Below are positions 52,601 to 62,579 of a stretch of DNA of 64,000 nt, piece by piece; the stretch's first letter is position 1, and the number at the start of each line of letters is the position of its first letter. Origin of the DNA: Chara braunii (Eukaryota; Streptophyta; Charophyceae; Charales; Characeae); contig BFEA01000045.1 in the NCBI GenBank assembly GCA_003427395.1, positions 3,743,056 to 3,807,055 of the forward strand, read 5' to 3'. The notes beneath the pieces were generated by a model that saw only the letters and a list, made by a program, of their open reading frames with translations, searched no databases and was not told where the DNA came from. A program made the translations under genes and the position numbers.

Positions 52601-54845
52601 GGCTAAGTTCGAAGAGAAGAGAATGAAGAAAAATAAGTGTGATCTTCGGTGAAGATTTAGGGAGTGTTAGCATGACAAGGACCTAAAAAAACAACAAAGT
52701 TCCCATATAATAAAAAGAAGAAAAATAAGTGTAATCCTCACCGAAGACTTGGGGAGGGTTAGCAGGTGAGAAACAAAAAAAAATGGTTAGGATCCAAGAG
52801 AAGAAACAAAATAAAAATAAGTATGATTTTCGACGAAGACTTGAAGAGGGTTAGAATGTGAGGTATCATAAAAAAAGACTGAGTTTCTAAAGAAGAAAAA
52901 AAATAAAAATAAGTTTGATCTTCAACGAAGACTTGGGGAAGGTTATCAGAACGACAACCTAAAAAACGGCTAAGTTCCCGTAGAAAAAAGAAAAAAGAAA
53001 AAAAGTCTAACCTTCGGCGAACACTTAGGGAGAATCAGTAGGTGACGTAACCTGAATAACGACAAAGTTTCCAAAAAAGAAAAATAACAAAAATAAGTGT
53101 AATCTTCGGCGAAGACTTTGAGAGGGTTAGCAGGACGAGAACCTAAAAAAACGGCTAAGTTCCTTAAGAAGTAAAAGAAGAAAAATAAGTGTGATCTATG
53201 ACGAAGGCCTGAGGAGGATTAGAAGGTGAGTTACCCTAAAAAACGACTACGTTTATAAGGAAGAAAAAAATGAAAAATAAGAGTAATCTTCGATGAAGAC
53301 TCGGGGAGGGTTAGAAGGTGAATTACCTTTAAAAATGGCTAAGTTCGCAGAGAAGAAAAAAAAAAAAAAAAGTGTAATCTTCGACGAAAATTTGGGAGGG
53401 TAAGCAGGTGAGGTACAAGAAGAAACGGATGAATTCCCAAAGAAGAAGAAAAAAAAAACAAGTGTAATCTTCGACGAATACTCGGGGAGGGTTAAAAGGC
53501 TAGGTACTAAAAAAACGATTAAGTTCCTAAAAAAAAAAAAAAAAAAAAAAAGTGCAATCTTCGACGAAGACTCTAGTAAGGTTAGGGAGTGAAAGACCCG
53601 AAAAACGGCTAAGTTCCTAAATAAGAAAAACAAGAAAAATAAGTGTCATCTTCGGCGAAGACTTGGGGAAGGTTCGCAGAACGAGGACCTAAAAAACAAC
53701 TAAGTTCCCAGAGAAGAAAAATCAGAAAAATAAGTGTAATCTTTTGCAAAGACTCGGGGAGGGTTAAAAGGTGAGGTACCCTAAAAACGACTAAGTTCAC
53801 AAGGAAGAAAAATAAAAAAAATAAGTGTAATCTTCGGGGAAAACTTGGGGAGGGTTATAAGGTGAGATACCCTAAAAAATTCCTTAATTCGCAGAGAAGA
53901 AAAAAAAGAAAAATAATTGTAATCTTTGGCGAAGATTTAGGGAAGGTAAGCATGACAAGCACCTCGAAAAACGGCTAAGTTGCCAGATAATAAAAATAAG
54001 AAAAATAAGTGTAATCTTCGTCGAAGACTTGGGGAGGGTTAGTAGGTGAGGTAATAAACAAAAAACGGCTAAGATCCCAGAGAAGAAAAAAAAGAAATAT
54101 ATTTGTAATCTTCGCCGAAGACTTGGGGAGGATTAGAATGTGAGGTACCCTAAAAAACGGCTAGGATCCTAAATAATAAAAAAATAAAAAATAAGTGTAA
54201 TCTTTGACGAAGACTTGAGAATAGTTAGCAGAAAGAGGACCTCAACAACGACTTAGTTCCTAGAGAAGACAAAAAAAACAAATAAGTGTAACCTTCAGCG
54301 AAGACTTGAGGAGGGTTAGCAGGTGAGGTACCAACAAAAACGGCTAAGTTTCCAAAGAAAAAAACGAAGAAAAAAAAGTGTGATATTCGGCAAAGACTTG
54401 GAGAGGGTTAGCATGACGAAGACCTAAAAAAACGGCTAAGTTCCCAAAGAAGAAAAATAAAAAAAATAAGTGTAATCTTCGACGAAGACTTGGGGAGGGT
54501 AAGAAGGTGAGGTACCATAAAAAACGGCTGAGTTCTCAAAGAAGAAAAAAAAAAGACAAAATAAGTGTAATCTTCGACGAAGAATTGGGGAGGGTTAGAA
54601 AATGAGGTACCTAAAAAAGCATCCAAGTTTGCAGAGAAGAAAAAAAACAAAAATAAGTGTAATCTCCGGCGAAGACTTGGGGAAGGCTAGCAGGTGAGAT
54701 ACCCTAAAAAACGATTAAGTTTCAAAATAAGAAAAATAAAAAAAATAAGTGTAATCTTCGACGAAGACTTGGGGAGGGTTAGCATGTGAGATACCCTAAA
54801 AAACGGCTAAGTTCCCAAATGGGTGTAATCTTCGACGAAACGAAA
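49632..54845 (-). repeat. Right satellite array, inverted orientation
   Basis: About 55 monomers of the same satellite as the left array, read as its reverse complement: AACGACTAAGTTCCCAAAG, an A-rich tract, AATAAGTGTAATC, TCTTCGGCGAAGA, CTTGGGGAGGGCTAGCAGG, TGAGATACCC. The 13-nt palindrome is the constant part. The first and last thirds are more diverged (GGTTAGCA and AGAACGAGGACC variants) than 50.8-52.2 kb, which matches the left array best. The two arrays form imperfect inverted arms of 7.4 and 5.2 kb around the PLE. Confidence 0.96.
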
Positions 54846-55377
54846 ATTGTTATCTTTAAAGAAACTCAATTGTAATTTTGGTGAAGATTGTACTATAGGA
54901 ATGAGTGTATTATCAATCACCACCAATTCGTCAACAAAGGGACACATCAACAACCCTAGTTCTTAAAGAGCAAACACACTTCATTGACAAAAGATAAACC
55001 TCTTAAAACCTTCAGCAAATAAAAAAGTCAACTCTTTAGCGAATTCACTAAAAATTCATTGCAAGTTTCACTGAACGATTCTCCGAAGGTTTCTGGGGCC
55101 ATTAACCACAAGTGAAACCAGAAAGAGTCAAAATAGAGGGGGTGCCCGGGTCTTTTGCTATGGTTGAACGACCGGGTGGGCTAGTGCTGCTTGGGGCTGC
55201 GAGCCTCAATTTGAGCACTACACGCTAAGTCGGATGTCTGCATGAGCAACAAATGATATTGAGAAATGGACAAAGGAAACCGCACGCGTAAAATTGCAAG
55301 AGATGACCACCTTCTACTAACCTCCAAAACATAAATGAGATCCATGTCCTCGAGGCCACCCCCTCGGGCGTTAACAT
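54846..55377. other. No gene seen
   Basis: Unique-looking sequence after the satellite; no domain, repeat or RNA recognised. Confidence 0.45.
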
Positions 55378-55578
55378 TGAGAATGGAAAAGAATGACCCT
55401 AACCAGGCTGTTCGGTTTGAGAATGAAAATGAATGACTCTAACCAGGCTGTTCTACTTGAGAATGGAAAGGAATGACCCTAACCAGGCTTCTCGACTTGA
55501 GAATGGAAAGGAATGGCCTTAACCAGACTGTTCGATTTGATAATGGAAATAAATGACCCTAACCAGATTGTTCGGAAA
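55378..55578 (+). repeat. ~42-bp tandem repeat, five copies
   Basis: Each unit contains GAGAATGGAAA.GAATGACCC and TAACCAGGCTGTTCG, with point differences. Non-coding. Confidence 0.88.
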
Positions 55579-56784
55579 TGACCCCTGACAAGGGTCATTT
55601 CTTTTGAAATAGGCATTGGTGTCCCCTGCATAATTGATTGAGAAAGGTTGATTGAGATTGAGCTGAGATGAGCAATGTGAGATGGAAAAGGCCGGGGGGT
55701 CGGTCATTGGAATAGCCATGAGGATGTATGAATGAGAATGGATGAATGAGAATAATGCATTGGAAAGAGAAGGACAGGATAAAGGGAAAACGAGTCTTGA
55801 GTCGAGAAGGGCATGGACCGTTGGGACAATCATAAGGATGAGTTATTGGAATGAGAAAGTTGAGGATTGAAGATGGGACGACGGGTCGGCCTTGAAAGAT
55901 GACTATTAAGAAAGCGACCGCCAGAGCGGCCACAAGGGGTGGCCTTGTTGGTGAGAGGCTGTCGGACCAGCCATCAGAATCAACCGTGAGAAAGGACTGG
56001 AAATAGCATTGGATTGAGTGATTGAGGATTGGATATTGCATTGCATAGTCAGGGGACCCTGGGCAAATTGATGAAAGGTCGTCGGGCCGACCATGAAAAT
56101 AACAAGAGATTGAGTTTTCCTTTTTTTTCTAGTCTCAGGCCTCAACATGAGGGGGATAGCGATGCATGCACCGCGACCCCAAAACCTCTACCCGTCAAGG
56201 AAAAAGTCCCAGCACGACCTATTCCTCTTAAGGAAGCATAAGGGTTGAAGAACCAGGGCATCGTTCTCTTTGATCAATGCTCGTCGTCCGGAACTACCTC
56301 CGACAACGAGCTCTAGTCGGGGGGTTCAAACTGCGCCTCATATTAAGAACCTAAACGTCAAGGGCGTGGAGCCAAACGGGTGAGAGAGTCATTCTTTTCC
56401 TAAGTCTCATTTTTTCTCTCCCCAACCACACGCCATACCGTAGAGGGGCGGCGTGGCCATTTGGAATGGACCAAGGCTGCTCACATTAAGTTGAGCGGCA
56501 CTGTCCAAAGGGAGGGGTCGGGCGTGGTACCGGGAGGAAGCCGCAACCACCACAGGGCGAGTGACACCGCCCTGCCGGATCATTACAATCGTTCCGGGAC
56601 TAACCGCGAGGTCTTCGTAACTGCACTCGCAGACTAATAAAGAACCTCAACTCTCTTGAAAGGAAGAGGCCGGATCCAAGAAAACACCACTCAGGAGGAA
56701 CGATTCACGAGAAAGCCTTTACGGCAAGACGAGGTCCTGGGAGGTTTGGACTGGACCTACCTGCCAGATGTGAGGTGGTACCTC
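55579..56784. other. No gene seen
   Basis: Several short open frames without domains; sequence such as 56,320-56,600 looks like decayed non-coding repeat DNA. Nothing supported. Confidence 0.45.
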
Positions 56785-57330
56785 AGTGATGACGCCCGTC
56801 TCGTAAGCGGCAAAAGGTCGGACTAAGTAGAAGGATGAGGTGTTACCTGCCGAGGAAGGACTGATCACCCTTCCTTCTAGGAGCAGGTGGGCCGTTGTTC
56901 TTGACTCAGTTGGTGGGCCAAGGTCTGCGTACCTCCGAGTGAGAACCAGTCGTGCGATGGGGACATCGCATTTTGAGTGGGGGGAAGGTGTGCCATCTAC
57001 CGATGAAAAAGCGTGCAAAAGAGAAGGCTACCATCTGTCTCTTATACACATCTAGATGTGTATAAGAGACAGCAGCAATGACTCCCGTCTCGTAACGGCA
57101 AAAGGTCGGACTAAGTAGAAGGATGAGGTGTTACCTGCCGAGGAAGGACTGATCACCCTTCCTTCTAGGAGCAGGTGGACCGTTGTTCTTGACTCAGTTG
57201 GTGGGCCAAGGTCTGCGTACCTCCGAGTGATCATTAGTCGTGCGATGGGGACATCGCAATTTGAGTGGGGGGAAGGTGTGTCATCTACCGATGAAAAAAC
57301 GTGCAAAAGAGAAGGTTGCCATGAGCTCAA
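56785..57330 (+). repeat. ~250-bp near-identical repeat on both sides of the adapter
   Basis: Positions about 56,790-57,034 and 57,079-57,325 share over 95% of bases by eye (from GACGCCCGTCTCGTAA / GACTCCCGTCTCGTAA to GTGCAAAAGAGAAGG). Each copy contains GAGTGGGGGGAAGGTGTG, polypurine-tract-like, and a GGGGACATCGCA motif also seen near 59,075. Because an adapter lies between the copies, they may be two reads of one locus or of two related loci joined artificially. Confidence 0.85.
57035..57072. other. Nextera mate-pair junction adapter (assembly artefact)
   Basis: The 38 bases are CTGTCTCTTATACACATCT followed directly by AGATGTGTATAAGAGACAG. These are the Tn5 mosaic-end sequence and its reverse complement, the exact junction adapter of Nextera mate-pair libraries. 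It is not part of the genome. The sequence on the two sides need not be adjacent in the chromosome. Confidence 0.98.
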
Positions 57331-58370
57331 GAAATTGTGTAATTGACTTTGCGCAGGCTTGAGAGAAGGTCAGGCAAGATGTTCAGAAAAGAAAAGAAAT
57401 TATGTAATTGACTTTGCGTAGGCTTGAGATAAGGTCTGGCAAGATGTCCAGAAGAAAAATGCTTGTGTAATTGACTGTGCGCAGGCTTGAGAAAAGACCT
57501 GGTAAGATGTCCAAAAAAGAAAATAAATTATATAATTCACTCTGCGCAGGCTTGAGAGAAAACCTGACAAGATGTCCTGAAGAAAAATGCTTGTGTAATT
57601 GACTTTGCGCAGGCTTGAGAAAAGGTTTGGCAAGATGTCCAGAAGAGAAAATAAATTATGTAATTGACTTTGCACAGGCTTGAAAGAAGGTCTGACAAGA
57701 TGTCCAAAAGAGAAAAGAAATTGAGTAATTGACTTGGCGCCGACTTGAGAAAAGGTCTGGCAAGATGTCCAGAAGAAAAATATTTGTGTAATTGACTTTG
57801 CGCAGGCTTGAGAAAAAGTCTGGCAAGATATCCAAAAGAGAAAAGAAATTATGTAATTGACTTTGCGCAGGCTTGAGAGAAGGTCTGACAGAATGTCCAG
57901 AACAAAAATGCTTGTGTAATTGACTTTGCGCAGGCTTGAGAAAAGGTCTGACAAGATGTCCAGAAGAGAAAAGAAATTATGTAATTGCCTTTGCGCAGGC
58001 TTGAGAGAAGGTCTAACAAGATGTCCAGAAGAGAAAAGAAATTGAGTAATTGACTTTGCGCAGACTTGAGAAAAGGCCTGACAAAATGTCCAGAAGAAAA
58101 ATGCTTGTATAATTCACGTTGCGCAGGCTTGAGAAAAGACCTGGCAAGGTGTCTGGATGAAAAATGCTTGTGTAATTGACTTTGTGCAAGCTTGAGAAAA
58201 AGTATGGCAGGATGTCTAGAAGAGAAAGGCATGTGTAATTGATTTTGTGCAGGCTGAAGAAAAGGCCTGGCCAGATGTCCAGAAGAGAGATGTACGTGTA
58301 ATTGGCGGTTGCATGGGCTTGAGAAAGGTCTGGCAAGATGACCAGAAGAAAAATGCTTGGGGAATGGATT
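57331..58370 (-). repeat. ~62-bp minisatellite, about 16 copies
   Basis: Plus-strand consensus: TGTAATTGACTTTGCGCAGG, CTTGAGAAAAGGTCTGGCAA, GATGTCCAGAAGAGAAAAG, AAAT. Divergence grows toward the right end, where units run into unique sequence by about 58,370. The unit length is not a multiple of three throughout, so the long minus-strand frames are incidental. Confidence 0.92.
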
Positions 58371-58711
58371 GGGTAACTTGCATGAAAGATTGATTGAGCT
58401 TGGGTACAAGGAAGGTCGGATAAGGGTGACATGCATGTGAAATCGGCAGGACTAGGGAAAAGTCGGACAAAATGACCCGGAAGAAATACGTGTAAATTGG
58501 GCTGGGCTTGAGAGTGAGGAAAGGGGTAACGAGGGGCATGGATTGCACGGGCCGAAGAGCCAAGTAGAAGAGGCATTAAGGGTGACGGAAGCCGGAAAAA
58601 GGGGCCTGGTTGGCACGAGTTGGTAGGAGGATCAACCAAAGGGTGCTTGGGATGGCAAGGCCCGGGGGAGAGCAGGGGCAACGAAAAAAGGAAAGTTGGA
58701 AGGAGGGTTGA
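58371..58711. other. No gene seen
   Basis: Purine-rich non-coding sequence between two minisatellites. Confidence 0.45.
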
Positions 58712-58890
58712 TGTACTACGGGCGATGAACGAGACGAAAGGGGTTTGATGTTCTAAGAGTGATGAACGAGACGAGAGGGGTTTGATGTACTACGGATGAT
58801 GAACGAGACGAAAGGGGTTTGATGTTCTCAGAGTGATGAATGAAACAAGAGGGGTCTGATGTTCTAAGATTGATGAATAAGACATGAGAA
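58712..58890 (+). repeat. ~43-bp tandem repeat, four to five copies
   Basis: Units contain GATGAACGAGACGAAAGGGG, TTTGATGTTCTAAGAGT, with TACTACGGATGAT variants alternating, so a two-unit higher-order pattern is possible. Confidence 0.85.
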
Positions 58891-59069
58891 GCCTGAAGGA
58901 CAAAAGAAAGTTTGACCCTGCACACCTCTCCCCGCTCCAAGCCCAGAAACTAGAAGAAACCCAAAAAAGGAACAACAAAAGACAGAACGGGCTCTGGCAG
59001 ACTAACCACCCATGACATTTCATCCTCCTCTCCCGTCTATCCTTCCAAAACCCACTGACAAGAGATTGG

Positions 59070-59130
59070 TGCGCGACGAGGACATCGCGAATGAGTGGGG
59101 GGAATGTGTCGGGACTGGTGGGTCCCGAAT
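59070..59130 (+). other. Possible retrotransposon 3' end: coding tail, PPT and LTR start
   Basis: GACGAGGACATCGCGAATGA, then GAGTGGGGGGAA (polypurine-like, about 59,092-59,103), then TGTCGGGACTGGTGGGTCCC (from about 59,107), which begins with TG and has an inverted GGGAC/GTCCC pair. This layout, Asp/Glu-rich tail, purine tract and TG-start, is typical at the pol-LTR boundary of plant gypsy elements. The tract also occurs at 56,968 and 57,263. The LTR end was not located. Confidence 0.45.
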
Positions 59131-59664
59131 AACTTCCCATCACTCGAGAGACTGGATATAGACAAATTGTGCACGACAGAGAAATTTGGAGTAAGGAGGA
59201 AAAAGAGAGAAGAGACAAAGGATTAGGCCGCGGGAGGGAGTGATGCCCTGGGATGAGAACCGCAGGAGGAGAGAACCAGCGACGGCAAGCGAGTAAGCGC
59301 AAGAACAGGGGCACATAGAACATAGTATGAGGCCGGGAGGGCCGTTGGAATCCAACAAGACAAAGGCCAAAGGGCCCTTGTGCCAACAAGCGCTGCACGA
59401 TAGCGACGGAAGAATGGGGAAGTCGAGAGATGAACGGCCCTGGAGGCCGTGGGAAGCTAGAGGATAAGGACCCAACATGGGGGACACCTACGGGAGCCTC
59501 GGGTTGGAGGCCCCGCGACCAAAGGAACCGGCGCGCGCAAGGCGCGAGAAAAAACAAGGGAGAGGGGTCACCGTGGGGAGGAAAAACGCCCAAGGAACGT
59601 GGGACACCTTGGGGGAAAGGCACCCGAGGCCACGTGGGACTAAGTAAAAATAATGGCATCCGAG
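59131..59664. other. No gene seen
   Basis: No domain recognised on either strand. A long minus-strand frame (58,790-59,716) is Pro/Ser/Leu-rich and is treated as incidental. Confidence 0.45.
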
Positions 59665-59800
59665 ACAAAAAGTGTCGGGAACCACCGGCGGGACTAAGTG
59701 TCGGGGGCGGGACCAAGTGTCGGAAACCACCGGCGGGACTAAGTATCGGGGACCACCGGCGGGACTAAGTGTCGGGGGCCCCCGACGGGACGAGTGGCGG
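59665..59800 (+). repeat. ~30-bp tandem repeat
   Basis: About four copies of AAGTGTCGGGAACCACCGGC GGGACT with length variation, including a GGGGGCCCCCGAC palindromic stretch in the last one. Confidence 0.85.
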
Positions 59801-60154
59801 GGACATATGGAGGTCTCAAGAGAAAACGGCGGCAGCACGTGAGGGAAAAATAATAAAGACAAGGTGCATTGTCAAGATCAAGATCTTGACGACCAAAAAT
59901 ATTAGCACCACTACTGCAAGCACTAGCAGTGGCAAGCGGAAAGGCCAAAAAGGAAAAAAAAAAGCAAAGAAACATGGAGTGGTAGGCATGGGAGCAATCC
60001 GAAAAATCTCGGATCAGCCTCCCTCAAGAAAATGAATTCAAAACAGACCCCATGAGAAAAATAGGCCTCCGGGGGGAAATCGGAGCAAGAGGGGTCACTG
60101 TGGGAGAAATATAGAGGTAAAAGGAAACTCCCATGGGCATGGGAAGACCACCAT

Positions 60155-60180
60155 TGCAGTCCGAGATATAACGGACGATA
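60155..60180. repeat. AGTCCG hairpin, diverged copy
   Basis: TGCAGTCCG, loop AGATATAA, CGGACGATA. The inner five to six pairs of the stem remain. It corresponds by position in the 1,345-bp duplication to a further decayed copy near 61,500. Confidence 0.65.
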
Positions 60181-60640
60181 CCTTGGGCAAAAGAAGGACC
60201 AAAACTAAGAGGAAGGAGCTAGAAAAGGGCCTTAACGGCCACTTGACACTTGGCATGCTAGGAAAAAGAAAGAAAGAAAAATAAAATATGGAAGAATGAG
60301 ACAAAAAGAGTGAGAGGGAATGAGTGACTTGGCCGTCAGTAGGGACTGTCACAAGTAGGGACTGGCGGTAAAAAACGGTCACTTGGGGAGATACATCCGT
60401 GACCAGATTCATTATGGAATATGGCAGTTGCAATGGACTTTGATTTTGCAAAGGAAAATAAGAGAAAATCAAAGCCTCATGCAACCGAAATAAAACGGAT
60501 TACATGAGGGAGGAGAAACACGTGTTCTAGGTGCATCCGGAGCCAAAATTCAGTCCGGATGCACTTGGGAGTTGACCGTTTCTTTTTCTTTCAAGTAAGG
60601 GCTAGTTGTGGGGCATTGGGGCTAGGGAATTGACCCCCAT

Positions 60641-60666
60641 TGCAGTCCGAGTTGCAACGGACTGCA
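60641..60666. repeat. Perfect 9-bp hairpin, loop AGTTGCAA
   Basis: TGCAGTCCG (60,641-60,649) and CGGACTGCA (60,658-60,666) are exact reverse complements around an 8-base loop. Confidence 0.85.
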
Positions 60667-60802
60667 TGGGGAGGGGAAAATACATGTTTTAGGTGCATCC
60701 GGAGCCAATATTGAACCCGAATGCACTTAAAAATTTAACGCTTCATTTTCTTTTAGCATGGGGCAAGTTGTGGGGCTGTGAGACTAGGAAAATAGTTATG
60801 AC

Positions 60803-60828
60803 TGCAGTCCGACAAATAACGGACTGCA
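60803..60828. repeat. Perfect 9-bp hairpin, loop ACAAATAA
   Basis: The same arms TGCAGTCCG/CGGACTGCA as at 60,641, but a different 8-base loop. The arms are kept while the loop has changed. Confidence 0.85.
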
Positions 60829-61337
60829 TGGGGGTGCCTAGGCTAAGCGAAAATGAGCCACGACAAACCCGAAAGACCAGAAAGGAGCAATTTTGACATG
60901 AGGCAAGTGAAGACGGTAAAACGACAATCGTGAGATGAGATCTCATGGCCTAGAAAAATCGACACACATATAGAGATGATGGGACGATGAAGGGCAAGGT
61001 GACCCAAAAAATAAAAATGGGACACCATCCGGAATGTTGTCGGAGACCAAGTGGGTCAAAATAATAAAAGTCGGAAAACGGCACACGCGTTGGCGGGACC
61101 GTCGGCGGGACAAGAAAACGGAACTAGTACGGAGGAAAAGTGGCGGGGACTTGAGATGTCCCAAGGAAACCATGAGCAAGCACAAGGAATTATGGTGCAA
61201 ACAAACGACACCGTCAAGATCAAGGATCTAGACGGTGAGAAATATTAACACCACTAGTGCAAACACTAGTGGGGGCAAGGGAGAGAGTCATGGGGAGGAA
61301 AAAAAGTAAAATAACGGTATTGGGAGGGCTGCCCAGC

Positions 61338-61357
61338 AGTCCGAGATATCTCGGACT
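61338..61357. repeat. Perfect 20-bp palindrome of the AGTCCG family
   Basis: AGTCCGAGATATCTCGGACT reads the same on both strands. It corresponds to TCCGAAAAATCTCGGA near 60,000 in the other duplication copy, so the palindrome is altered there. Confidence 0.9.
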
Positions 61358-61745
61358 AGCTAGGCATGAGAAAATAGAGCCTCAAGAGGCTCAACATAAG
61401 AAAAAGGTTGTCCTTAGAAAATCGGAGCAAAGGGGGATCAAAATTGGACAAACGGAGGCAAAATGGAATCCCCTAGGAACATGGGGGTGCCATTGTTGTA
61501 ATCCGAGATATAACGGTCAAGTACCAACCATGGATATAGTCATGAATGAGGTCCCAAGGCCTAGGAAGAGGGTGCACATCAGTTTGACACTTGTCACAAC
61601 TGAAATAAAAGAAAAAGAAAGAAAAATGAGAGAAAAAGGAGGGAGAATGAGACAAAAAGGGAGAAAAGAGTGGAGGAAAGTGTGTCGGCCTATTGGAACT
61701 TGCAGAGTAGGGACTGGCAGGTCCCAACTGTGACCTCATCCCTAC

Positions 61746-62579
61746 TAGAATGAGGGAGGGCAATCCGGATTACACAGATATGACCTCAATAAAATCTGAA
61801 TATAAAAAAAGAAAATGAGAGAAAATGCAAAAGAGAAATGACCGTTTTTCTTTTGGACCATGAATCTGAGATCAAATCTCATGGTGGAGACGAACAAGCC
61901 ATTTTTTGTGGGCCAGCTCAAAACGGCTAGCTCCGGAATGAGGTGGCAGCCCAAAATGGAAAGAAACAAAGGAGGGAAAGAGACAAAACTGTGCATTTGG
62001 CCCAAAAAGAGAGTCAAATGCAAAAAAAATTGAAAAACTGGACTTAGGGGCTCAAATTTGAAGCGAGGGCTACTTGGGGGTGACACGGAATATTGTCGGT
62101 CCTGGTTCTCAGCCAGATCCAAGGCTGAAAATGTGCCGCTGCATGAAAGAATATCTCGGCCTACCCAAAATAGGGTGCAAACTGAAGAAATCGAGAAAAA
62201 GGCCCACTAGGACTGCATGTACTCGGCCTACCCAAGGGGGCAACACTTTTGAGGTGAAAAAGAGGCCGAAGTAGGCCAAGAGGCCACCCGAGTTAGTACC
62301 AACCACTCGGACTGCATGTACTTGGCCAAAAAGAGGCCCGGGTACCTTCGGAAGACCCTAGTAGTAGAATTTTGCCTTGGCGGTACCTCGGTTCACCTCA
62401 AGGCACATGGGGAGCCCCATGGGCTGGCCGGACTGCCGGTTTCAGCCTACATAAGTTGGGAATTCAGTCCGCCACTTTCACAATTGCATGAGGAGTGCCC
62501 ATGCTGCCCAAGTGAGCTCATAGGAGTACTCTTTCACTTGGAGAGAGGAAAGGGGAACCCATGCCAGTTTAGGAGTTTG
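61746..62579. other. No gene seen
   Basis: Repeat-like non-coding DNA with recurring short words such as TCGGCCTACCCAA(A/G) (62,157 and 62,223) and GGACTGCATGTACT (about 62,210 and 62,310). No domain recognised. Confidence 0.45.

Larger units (their letters stand above)
60480..60840 (+). repeat. 162-bp tandem units, each ending in a hairpin
   Basis: GTGCATCCGGAGCCAA at 60,531 recurs at 60,693. Hairpins at 60,480 (degenerate), 60,641 and 60,803 keep the same 162-bp spacing. Each unit also has an internal GTGCATCCGG...CCGGATGCAC inverted pair in the first copy. Confidence 0.82.
59794..61745 (+). repeat. Tandem segmental duplication, ~1,345-bp period
   Basis: GTGGCGGGGAC at 59,794 recurs at 61,139. 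Further anchors keep the same offset: GTCAAGATCAAG.ATCT, AATATTA.CACCACTA.TGCAA.CACTAG, AAATCGGAGCAA, TCCGAGATATAACGG and GAATGAGACAAAAAG. The copies (about 59,794-60,400 and 61,139-61,745) are diverged with indels. The spacer holds the 162-bp repeats and their hairpins. No coding frame is common to both. Confidence 0.8.

Noticed and set aside
34385-54845. Regular short repeats suggesting a CRISPR array
   Set aside because: The 'spacers' are themselves repeated, the unit is a ~92-bp degenerate satellite, and no cas genes or prokaryotic context exist.
57400-58681. Minus-strand repetitive proteins (LDILSDLFSSLRKVNYT type)
   Set aside because: Direct translation of the 62-bp minisatellite; all units shift frame and show no coding constraint.
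58790-59716. 308-codon minus-strand ORF
   Set aside because: Pro/Ser/Leu-rich without domain, and its C-terminal end is the translation of the 43-bp tandem repeat.
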